Made by a program: the position numbers and the translations under genes
Notes under the pieces: model-generated
Told to the model about the DNA's origin: nothing
The model's input: only the letters and a program-made list of their open reading frames with translations
Databases searched by the model: none
Origin: Acinetobacter portensis
GTDB lineage: Bacteria; Pseudomonadota; Gammaproteobacteria; Pseudomonadales; Moraxellaceae
Assembly (NCBI RefSeq): GCF_009372215.1
Contig: NZ_LWRV01000032.1
Span: 1-64,000 of the forward strand
Length of the DNA stretch: 64,000 bases
Direction of reading: 5' to 3'
In this document: piece by piece, positions 1-6,799 of the stretch
Numbering within the stretch: the stretch's first letter is position 1
Layout of the letters: every line of letters starts with the position of its first letter

Positions 1-2
1 AT

Positions 3-77
3 ACTTTTGGAAACACCACCGAAAATTTCAATTTGGAGTATAAAGATTTTACAGGTGTGCATAAAGAAAAACTTTAA
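3..77 (+). CDS. C-terminal end of an unidentified protein (partial)
   Basis: An open frame enters from the left edge and ends at a TAA at 75-77, giving about 24 residues that finish in GVHKEKL. A rho-independent terminator follows about 25 bases later, which supports a real gene end. Too little is present to assign a family. It is convergent with the cytochrome bd operon. Confidence 0.5.
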   Translation, partial: TFGNTTENFNLEYKDFTGVHKEKL

Positions 78-100
78 TTAAGCTTATTAAAATTTGTAAA

Positions 101-126
101 AAAGAGCGCATAAAGCGCTCTTTTTA
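101..126 (+). terminator. Rho-independent terminator
   Basis: A 9-bp stem AAAGAGCGC/GCGCTCTTT with a 5-base loop is followed by a T run. It lies between the partial gene at the left edge and the convergent ybgE, so it can serve both strands. Confidence 0.85.
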
Positions 127-140
127 TTGGTGAGGAAGGC

Positions 141-440
141 TTAAGCCAAGAACCAAGTGTAGTAACCCCATAGCATTAAAGGCCATGAAAGAAAAGGGCT
201 AAAAAGCCATTTCCAGAACCAAAATATTGGTGTGAAACCTACACCATGAATAAAACCACCAGAAATACCAATCATAATAAACATCATGGCGCGATGGCTA
301 TATTCACCGTTGGCATCCAACATTGCTGCTGGATGCACCAATAAAACTGCCGCAAGTGGCAATGCCAACAAAAATGAAATGACCATCACAAATTTGTTAG
401 GTTTTTTTTCTTCAGTTGTTGCCACTGTCACTTCAGTCAT
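141..440 (-). CDS. ybgE: Cyd operon protein YbgE
   Basis: A 99-residue membrane protein with a short hydrophilic N-terminus and about three hydrophobic segments. It is the last gene of the cytochrome bd operon, directly after cydX, the position and length expected for the YbgE family. Its role in the oxidase is not established; membership in the operon is the main evidence for function. The stretch HGVGFTPIFWFWKWLFSP is typical of the family's conserved C-terminal half. Confidence 0.85.
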   Translation of the reverse strand: MTEVTVATTEEKKPNKFVMVISFLLALPLAAVLLVHPAAMLDANGEYSHRAMMFIMIGISGGFIHGVGFTPIFWFWKWLFSPFLSWPLMLWGYYTWFLA

Positions 441-443
441 GTC

Positions 444-545
444 TTATTCCTCATCTAAATCTTGATTGTGTTCAATGTAAAGGGCACTTAAAACACCTGC
501 AAAACATGCCATCAAAACACCGAGAATCCAAGCAAAATACCACAT
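444..545 (-). CDS. cydX: Cytochrome bd oxidase small subunit CydX
   Basis: A 33-residue protein starting MWYFAWILG, the hallmark N-terminus of CydX (YbgT). It has one transmembrane helix and an acidic tail ending DLDEE. The ribosome binding site AGGAG is 9 bases before the ATG. It sits between cydB and ybgE, as in E. coli. CydX is a single-span subunit that stabilises the haem site of cytochrome bd. The gene is short enough to be missed by automatic gene calling. Confidence 0.93.
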   Translation of the reverse strand: MWYFAWILGVLMACFAGVLSALYIEHNQDLDEE

Positions 546-568
546 AATTTCTTCTCCTAAACATAGCC

Positions 569-1714
569 TTAGTACAGGCTATGCGTATTGTCTTGAACGT
601 GTTTGTTTGTAATAACGCCCCACATTTTGTAGTAGCACCAAGTTGTGTAGATCAGAATCAATGGCACAAAAATGCATGCTGAAACTGTCATCACAGTGAG
701 TGTATTTTTACTTGATACGGCATCCCACATTGTTAAGCTTACAGTTGGGTTAATGCTTGATGGCATTAGGAATGGGAATAATGCAAAACCAGCGGTTAAG
801 ATTGTACCAATCACAGCAAGACTTGTACCCAAGAAGCTTAAACCAGCTTTTGCTTTACCAGCAGCAGGAATCACAATTAATGCACCTAAAATGGCAAGAA
901 CAGGAGCAATAATAGTAATAGGATAAGTACTGTAGTTATTCATCCAACCAGGGTTTGCATTTGTAAGAACTTCTTTAGCTAGTGGGTTCGCAACACCATT
1001 TGTATCAAAAGGTTGAACAAGCGTGTAACCTTGGATATTGCCAAAGTATAACCATGCGCCTGCGCCTAAGAAGCAAACTAAGAAGACAATACCCATAATT
1101 TGAGTTGCTTTTGCAGAACGTGCACGTAAATCACCATCTGTACGAAGCATTAACCATGCACCGCCATGTGCACACAGCATAGATAAACTTACGATACCGC
1201 AAACAAGCGCAAATGGGTTAAGGAGGGCAAAGAAGCTACCTGTATATGTAGAACGTACAGTTTCATCTAATGTGAACGGTACGCCTAAGAACATATTACC
1301 AAATGCAACACCAAATACGAGTGCAGGAACAGCACCACCTACAGCTAAACCCCAATCCCAAGACGTACGCCATTGAGTATTTTCAAGTTTAGATCGGTAG
1401 TCGAATCCGACGGGTCGCAAGAACAGGGCAAACAGAACCAGTAACAGCGCCCAATACATGCCAGAGAATGCTGTTGCATAAACCATTGGCCATGCAGCAA
1501 ATAATGCACCACCTGCTGTAATGAACCAAACTTGGTTACCGTCCCAGTGTGGGGCAATGGTATTAATTGCCGCACGACGTTCATTATCTGTTTTACCTAC
1601 GAATGGCATAAGTGCCATCGAGCCCATATCGAAACCATCTGTAAGTGCGAAACCAATCAGTAAAACACCGACCAATACCCACCAGATTATTTTGAGTAGT
1701 TCATATTCGATCAT
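569..1714 (-). CDS. cydB: Cytochrome bd ubiquinol oxidase subunit II
   Basis: A 381-residue polytopic protein, close to the 379 residues of E. coli CydB. The N-terminal region with [20 protein letters not shown] and the following [16 protein letters not shown] stretch are CydB signatures. It forms the heterodimer with CydA in the inner membrane that oxidises ubiquinol and reduces oxygen to water at high affinity. Its ATG overlaps the cydA stop by four bases (ATGA), indicating translational coupling. Confidence 0.97.
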   Translation of the reverse strand: MIEYELLKIIWWVLVGVLLIGFALTDGFDMGSMALMPFVGKTDNERRAAINTIAPHWDGNQVWFITAGGALFAAWPMVYATAFSGMYWALLLVLFALFLRPVGFDYRSKLENTQWRTSWDWGLAVGGAVPALVFGVAFGNMFLGVPFTLDETVRSTYTGSFFALLNPFALVCGIVSLSMLCAHGGAWLMLRTDGDLRARSAKATQIMGIVFLVCFLGAGAWLYFGNIQGYTLVQPFDTNGVANPLAKEVLTNANPGWMNNYSTYPITIIAPVLAILGALIVIPAAGKAKAGLSFLGTSLAVIGTILTAGFALFPFLMPSSINPTVSLTMWDAVSSKNTLTVMTVSACIFVPLILIYTTWCYYKMWGVITNKHVQDNTHSLY

Positions 1715-3297
1715 GCTTGAGACTCCTCTTTTGCCTTTTGTTCAGCTTCAAGTTTTTCAAAATGGTATTTACCAGTGTGAAGCGAACTTGGCCCTAGGCG
1801 AGAGAATTTAATCATTAAGTACATTTCAATGATAAGTAGAACAGTGTAGAACGATGCTAATGCGATGATTGAACCCCAAACATCACCTGTGCTCAATGAA
1901 GATGCAGATAAGTGTGTAGGAAGAACTTCACCAATTGTCCACGGTTGACGACCAACTTCTGCAACATACCAACCTGTTTGCGCAGCAATCCAAGGAAGTG
2001 GTAAAGAGAATAGGGCGAATTTTAATAACCATGGTTTGTTTTCAGCATTACGTTTAGCGACAGCGAACGTTGCGAAAGCAAATAACACGAGCATTAGGAA
2101 ACCTGAAGCAACCATTGCACGGAATGACCAGAATAAGCTTGGTACGTGCGGAATAGTGTCTTTTGCAGCAGATTTAATTTGTTCTTCAGAAGCATCTACA
2201 ACATTTGATGTGTATTTTTTAAGAAGTAAGCCATAGCCTAAATCTTTTTGAGATTCAGCAAATGCAGTTTTTAGCTCTTCAGATTGATCACCTGCACGTA
2301 ATTTTTCAAGTTGTGAATAAGCAACCATACCATTACGGATACGAACTTCGTGTTGAGCAATCAGATCTTTAATACCAGTAACTTGCGTATCTGTAGAACG
2401 TGTCGCGATAATCCCCATGACATATGGAATTTTCACAGCGTAATCTGTTGTCATTGTTTCTTTATTCGGGAAACCAAATAAAGTAAATGCAGCTGGAGCA
2501 GGTTCGGTTTCCCATTCTGCTTCAATGGCAGCAAGTTTAGTTTTTTGTACATCGCCAATTTCGTAACCCGATTCATCACCAAGTAAAATGACAGAAAATG
2601 TAGATGCTAAACCAAAGATTGCAGCAATTGCGAAAGAACGACGAGCAAATGGTAGATCGCGTTTTTTCAATAGATAGTAGCTTGAAATGGCAAGTACGAA
2701 AATTGCACCCGTCACATAACCTGCTGAGACTGTGTGTACAAATTTAACCTGAGCAACAGGGTTAAAGATAAGTGCACCGAAGTCCATCATCTCCATACGC
2801 ATAGTTTCATAGTTGAATGCTGAGCCGACTGGGTTTTGCATCCAACCATTTGCAACTAAGATCCATAGAGCAGACATGTTCGAGCCTAGCGCTACAAGCC
2901 AAGTTACTGCTAAATGTTGTCCTTTAGATAGGCGATCCCATCCAAAGAAGAATAGGCCAATGAATGTAGATTCGAGGAAGAAGGCCATTAAACCTTCAAT
3001 GGCAAGTGGAGCACCAAAAATATCACCTACATAATGTGAGTAATATGCCCAGTTTGTTCCGAACTGGAACTCCATAGTTAAACCAGTAGTTACCCCAAGC
3101 GCGAAGTTAATACCGAATAGTTTGCCCCAAAACTTAGTCATGTCTTTGTAAATTTCTTTACCTGAAATCACATACGTGGTTTCCATAATGGCAAGAATAA
3201 ATGCAAGACCTAAAGTCAGTGGAACAAAAATAAAGTGATACATCGCAGTCATGGCAAACTGGAACCGCGATAAATCGACCACGCTTTCAGAAATCAT
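1711..3297 (-). CDS. cydA: Cytochrome bd ubiquinol oxidase subunit I
   Basis: A 528-residue catalytic subunit carrying haems b558, b595 and d. The N-terminus [20 protein letters not shown] is followed by His21, the expected haem ligand, and the conserved GRQPW-IGEVLPT segment is present near the C-terminus. Length matches the E. coli protein (522). I chose the ATG at 3297 over the adjacent TTG at 3300: AAGGAG lies 8 bases upstream of the ATG. That ATG overlaps the stop of cydP by one base (TGATG), so the two genes are coupled. Confidence 0.97.
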   Translation of the reverse strand: MISESVVDLSRFQFAMTAMYHFIFVPLTLGLAFILAIMETTYVISGKEIYKDMTKFWGKLFGINFALGVTTGLTMEFQFGTNWAYYSHYVGDIFGAPLAIEGLMAFFLESTFIGLFFFGWDRLSKGQHLAVTWLVALGSNMSALWILVANGWMQNPVGSAFNYETMRMEMMDFGALIFNPVAQVKFVHTVSAGYVTGAIFVLAISSYYLLKKRDLPFARRSFAIAAIFGLASTFSVILLGDESGYEIGDVQKTKLAAIEAEWETEPAPAAFTLFGFPNKETMTTDYAVKIPYVMGIIATRSTDTQVTGIKDLIAQHEVRIRNGMVAYSQLEKLRAGDQSEELKTAFAESQKDLGYGLLLKKYTSNVVDASEEQIKSAAKDTIPHVPSLFWSFRAMVASGFLMLVLFAFATFAVAKRNAENKPWLLKFALFSLPLPWIAAQTGWYVAEVGRQPWTIGEVLPTHLSASSLSTGDVWGSIIALASFYTVLLIIEMYLMIKFSRLGPSSLHTGKYHFEKLEAEQKAKEESQA

Positions 3298-3488
3298 CAA
3301 CGTGTCTCCTTAGATTGGGATGTGCTGCCAGCAATACGCTCGGCAACTTGATTGTCAAAATTTTTAGGGATAGTTGGGGCGTCAAACCAAATATTTTTGA
3401 TGATGAGTAAAATAACAATCTTAATAATTAATATGATTGCTATTTCTCGAGTGATTCTTTTATTCAGATTTTTGGGGACTAAGCTCAT
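3297..3488 (-). CDS. cydP: Putative cytochrome oxidase small subunit CydP
   Basis: A 63-residue protein with one membrane helix (about residues 15-32) preceded by the basic [12 protein letters not shown] segment and followed by a polar tail. This layout, and the position immediately upstream of cydA with a one-base overlap, fits the small CydP family found at the head of cyd operons in several proteobacteria. A function in the oxidase is inferred from linkage only. Confidence 0.75.
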   Translation of the reverse strand: MSLVPKNLNKRITREIAIILIIKIVILLIIKNIWFDAPTIPKNFDNQVAERIAGSTSQSKETR

Positions 3489-4040
3489 TTTACTAAGTCT
3501 TAAAATTAAACAATATTTATATTATTAAACATTTGATATGTAAAATAAATAGACTGAACGGTATAAATAAAAATAATTTATTATTATCAATATAAACAAT
3601 AACTTATAAACACACTGTTTTTTATTATACTAATTTTTTTTATTAATTAAATCCGAGTATTTTGGTTGAATTAATATATTTAAAACCAACTAAAATGCTT
3701 TGATAATAAATTATTTAATATTATGTTGATTTAAAGCAAACCAAATTGGTTGGTTTTAAGTGTAAACTAAAATTGCAAGTTTTAAATATATGTGACTTGG
3801 TCTATATTTTAATACTTCTATATGATGTCAATTTACTAGGCAGTGTGGTGTGTTAGCATTTTTTAAGGAGAAAAAGTGTTGAAAAATTCATTGTCTTATT
3901 TTTTTGATTTTTATGTATGAGATTTGGCTGAAATTTTAGAAAAATAAAACTGATGATAAATCAAAATTTCAATAGATTTGTTGCATGAGGCGAGTTTCTA
4001 GAAACTAAAGGATTCTAAACGAATTGCCTCATTGAATGAC
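3489..4040. other. Very AT-rich intergenic region upstream of the cyd operon
   Basis: About 550 bases without a long reading frame. The half nearest cydP should hold the operon's promoter. It contains a cluster of TTGGTT/AACCAA elements (listed separately). On the plus strand there is a 14-codon ORF with a strong AAGGAG at 3876-3920. At 3985-4032 there is a nested hairpin: outer ATGAGGC/GCCTCAT, inner AGTTTC-TA-GAAACT. I see no convincing FNR-type site. Confidence 0.6.
3662..3755. promoter_or_regulatory. Cluster of TTGGTT inverted repeats, candidate operator of cyd
   Basis: TTGGTT at 3662-3667 faces AACCAA at 3684-3689. A palindrome AACCAAATTGGTT lies at 3739-3751, and a further overlapping TTGGTT at 3750-3755. 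Five copies of one hexamer in 94 bases, two of them arranged as a tight palindrome, suggest a binding site for a dimeric regulator. No regulator can be named, and AT-rich background could produce some of this. Confidence 0.35.
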
Positions 4041-4643
4041 TTATTTGAATAAGTCTTTAGACTTCGAGATTTTCTGAGCAATGTAGTGAGATTGTTTTTT
4101 TCTCACAATAATAATTTGAGTCTGAAACTCGAGCTCACCAAATTCTGGCTCTACTTGTACATAGTGAAGTTGTCCAAATTGATCTCGAACACGCGCTTGG
4201 GCAGAAGAGCCTGGGCGTGCATGTCCGCTTGAAATGGTGGCTAATCGACCAATTAAGCTAATATTTTGTTTAAGTGTTTTAGGTTTAATGACTTGGTCTA
4301 AGCAGTGAATCATAAATACAGTAAAAAATACTGCAATAATTAAAGCAGGTAGAATAATGTAATAAGATGGCACAAATGAATGATGTTTAGCGAAAATAAA
4401 GAACTGAATGAAATAGCCAGCAACGCTGAAATTTAATAATAGAAAGATGAAAATAAGCAGTTTGGAAAATTTAACATTGATTAAGGGGGAGTCTGTCAGG
4501 CGTTTAGGGAAAAGGTGGTTGAATAGGTTGCTGGGCTTAATATGAATATAATAACCAATAGTTTCCGCCATACTCAGCACAATTAAGATGGTTAAGCTTA
4601 AATGGAAAGGAAATAAGTCAACATCTGTTAAGAATGCATGCAT
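4041..4643 (-). CDS. YqiJ-like membrane protein with C-terminal OB-fold (DUF1449)
   Basis: A 200-residue protein with about three hydrophobic segments in the first 120 residues, then a soluble domain containing GRLATISSGHARPGSSAQAR, the conserved start of the OB-fold of the YqiJ/DUF1449 family. In E. coli the family member is encoded beside the flotillin yqiK; no flotillin gene is visible here. It is the downstream gene of a minus-strand group with a Rieske protein and a PfkB kinase. Its molecular role is unknown. Confidence 0.7.
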   Translation of the reverse strand: MHAFLTDVDLFPFHLSLTILIVLSMAETIGYYIHIKPSNLFNHLFPKRLTDSPLINVKFSKLLIFIFLLLNFSVAGYFIQFFIFAKHHSFVPSYYIILPALIIAVFFTVFMIHCLDQVIKPKTLKQNISLIGRLATISSGHARPGSSAQARVRDQFGQLHYVQVEPEFGELEFQTQIIIVRKKQSHYIAQKISKSKDLFK

Positions 4644-4662
4644 GGCGAAAACCTATAAAAAA

Positions 4663-4989
4663 TTATTCTTCGGTTAAGTAAATACCACCGTCAGAATGTA
4701 CTGAAATTCCTACTTTTTCAAGTGATTCGCCTTGGCATGGCCCAGAAATACACTCACCTGTTTCCACAACAAATAAAGCCCCATGGCTAGAACATTCAAT
4801 ATATTCTTGATCACGGTCTAAAAACTGATTTTCAAGAAACTCAAGTTCGACTTGTAAATGCGGACATAAGTTTTGATAGGCATAAAATGCACCATCACGT
4901 TGAGTCACAAAAATAGTATTTCCATCAGAGAGTTCAAAAGAACGTGCCTCACGTTCTGGAACTTCTTCCATCATGCAAATTCGATTCAT
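4663..4989 (-). CDS. Rieske [2Fe-2S] domain protein
   Basis: A 108-residue soluble protein consisting of one Rieske domain. The cluster ligands are Cys42-Pro-His44 and Cys66-Ser-Ser-His69, followed by G-ALF. A conserved GPC sequence near residue 84 fits the third loop. Such stand-alone Rieske proteins act as small electron carriers or ferredoxin components, but no oxygenase is encoded nearby. It starts immediately after the stop of the kinase gene, so the two are cotranscribed. Confidence 0.88.
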   Translation of the reverse strand: MNRICMMEEVPEREARSFELSDGNTIFVTQRDGAFYAYQNLCPHLQVELEFLENQFLDRDQEYIECSSHGALFVVETGECISGPCQGESLEKVGISVHSDGGIYLTEE

Positions 4990-5994
4990 TTAAGCAGATT
5001 CCTGATTAAAGCCATTAAGTAGGTCAGCATATTGGTTTACAGCAAGGCGAGGACCAAATTGAGAAACCACTTGGCTCGACATTAATATTGCAATTTCTGC
5101 TGCTGTTTTTTCATTTAATCCAGCATTTAAAGCATACAAGAATGATCCTGAAAATGCATCGCCAGCACCATTGGTATCTACGGCTACGACTTTACGTCCT
5201 GCAACTGTAAATGTTTCTTGTGCAGTTGAAATAAGTGCGCCATTTGCACCCAATGTAATGACAATGGACTGACTAAGTAATTTTAATTTAGCTAATGCTG
5301 CATCAATGTTGTCAGTTTCTGTATACATTAAAGCTTCTTGTTCATTACAGAATAGTAAATCTACACCATCATCAAGGAGTTCATCTAGGCCTTGGCGGGC
5401 ATATTGAACCATTGCGGGATCGGATAAAGTTAAAGCAATTTTTACGCCATTTGCCTTGGCAATTTCACGTGCTTGTTTTACGGCTAAACGTGCAGAATCA
5501 CTTGTAGATAAATAACCTTCAAGATATAACCATTTTGCAGTGTTTAATGGTGTAAAGTCGATTTGGGCATCTGTAAGCTCGGCAGTAATACCAAGGTAAG
5601 TATGCATTGTACGTTCAGAATCTTCGCTGACCAGTACCATGCAAGTCCCTGTAACACCCTCACTGATTGATTTTGTAGAGGTTAAGATGCCTGCGTCATT
5701 TAAGCCATTTAGATAAATTGAGCCAAGATCATCATTACCAACGCGGCAAGCATAAAAAGCTGAACCGCCTAATGCGCTAAAAGCAACTGTTGTATTTGCA
5801 GCAGAACCACCAGAAGCTTGACCTTTATAGCTTTGAGTTTTGAGTAAGTTGTTGTATAAATTTGCTTGTGTTTCACCATCTGTTAATTGCATGGTGCCTT
5901 TTTGCAAGTTTTGTTGAATAAGGAAGTCATCAGAGACTTTAAATTCTTGGTCAATTAACGCATTACCAATTGCAAAAAGATCAACAGTTGCCAT
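4990..5994 (-). CDS. PfkB-family carbohydrate kinase, adenosine kinase-like
   Basis: A 334-residue protein with the PfkB fold. The early motif ASGGSAANT and the catalytic motif DTNGAGD at residues 273-279 are both intact; the last Asp is the catalytic base. The N-terminus FAIGNALIDQEFKVSDDFL and overall length resemble bacterial adenosine kinase-type sugar kinases, which phosphorylate a nucleoside or sugar with ATP. Substrate cannot be decided from sequence alone. It heads the operon with the Rieske protein and the YqiJ-like protein. Confidence 0.85.
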   Translation of the reverse strand: MATVDLFAIGNALIDQEFKVSDDFLIQQNLQKGTMQLTDGETQANLYNNLLKTQSYKGQASGGSAANTTVAFSALGGSAFYACRVGNDDLGSIYLNGLNDAGILTSTKSISEGVTGTCMVLVSEDSERTMHTYLGITAELTDAQIDFTPLNTAKWLYLEGYLSTSDSARLAVKQAREIAKANGVKIALTLSDPAMVQYARQGLDELLDDGVDLLFCNEQEALMYTETDNIDAALAKLKLLSQSIVITLGANGALISTAQETFTVAGRKVVAVDTNGAGDAFSGSFLYALNAGLNEKTAAEIAILMSSQVVSQFGPRLAVNQYADLLNGFNQESA

Positions 5995-6128
5995 GTTCTT
6001 CAGTCACGTAAAAATTTAGAATGATGAGTTTACACCAATGCTCAAAATAGCAATAGATTCATGAATAAAATTCAACATTTAATGGGTGTGTTGGTATACA
6101 TATTTGTATGACGGTTAAGGGAATTAAT

Positions 6129-6578
6129 ATGACAATAGATGTGAAAGAAGTTAAGGAACTACCAGAAGAAATTTCTAAGCTAGCGCAACAAGCAAACAAA
6201 GAGGGGTTTGAGTTTGTTGTGCGAATGATTGAAGAGTTTGAGAGTGGAAAAAATAGATTTGATAAGCCGAACGAGTTTCTGCTTATGGCTTATGATGATG
6301 GTCAACTAATTGCATGTGGTGGCTTAAACTTGCAATGGAATGACCAAGATGTTGAGACGCGTATTGGGCGTGTACGTCGTTTTTATGTTTTACCCCAATA
6401 TCGTAAACATGGTGTAGGTAAGCAATTACTGCAATATTTAGAGAAAAAGGCAATTTCTAATTTTTCTGCATTGTGTCTAAACACAGATACAAAATCTGGT
6501 GAAAAATTTTACCAAAAAATGAATTATGTATTTGTGGAAAATCATCCAAACTATAATTATTTTAAGTATTTGATATAG
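6129..6578 (+). CDS. GNAT-family N-acetyltransferase
   Basis: A 149-residue single-domain GNAT protein. The acetyl-CoA binding motif A is seen in RRFYVLPQYRKHGVGKQLL (R/Q-x-x-G-x-G/A pattern), and the C-terminal KFYQKMNYVF is the usual end of the fold. I chose the ATG at 6129 over the one at 6108 because AAGGG lies 7 bases upstream of it. The gene stands alone with a terminator directly downstream; the acetylated substrate is unknown. Confidence 0.85.
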   Translation: MTIDVKEVKELPEEISKLAQQANKEGFEFVVRMIEEFESGKNRFDKPNEFLLMAYDDGQLIACGGLNLQWNDQDVETRIGRVRRFYVLPQYRKHGVGKQLLQYLEKKAISNFSALCLNTDTKSGEKFYQKMNYVFVENHPNYNYFKYLI

Positions 6579-6585
6579 TTTTTAT

Positions 6586-6618
6586 AGCATTACGGGTTGT
6601 GTGCTCGTAATGCTTTTT
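6586..6618 (+). terminator. Rho-independent terminator of the GNAT gene
   Basis: Stem AGCATTACG (6586-6594) with CGTAATGCT (6606-6614), an 11-base loop, then TTTT. Confidence 0.8.
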
Positions 6619-6757
6619 GATGGTTAAATTTATAAACGAAACGTTATGATTTCATCACGTTTAATCTGAATAATTGTGTCTTTTAGAATACTTATTCTAA
6701 TACGCACTAAAAAACTAGGAATACAGAGATTGTGACATTTCCAAGGCTTTTTTAAGG

Positions 6758-6763
6758 TATAAT
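6758..6763 (+). promoter_or_regulatory. Probable -10 box of the PreP-like protease gene
   Basis: A perfect TATAAT lies 36 bases before the start codon. No good -35 hexamer is found at the usual 16-18 base spacing; the nearest TTGTGA is 22 bases upstream, so this may be a weak or activator-dependent promoter. Confidence 0.45.
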
Positions 6764-6799
6764 CGCCACACTTAAAAAAGCATTAAATTTGGAGATCAC

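Noticed and set aside
672-926. Plus-strand ORF inside cydB
   Set aside because: Shadow frame of a strongly conserved gene on the other strand with no ribosome binding site or known family.
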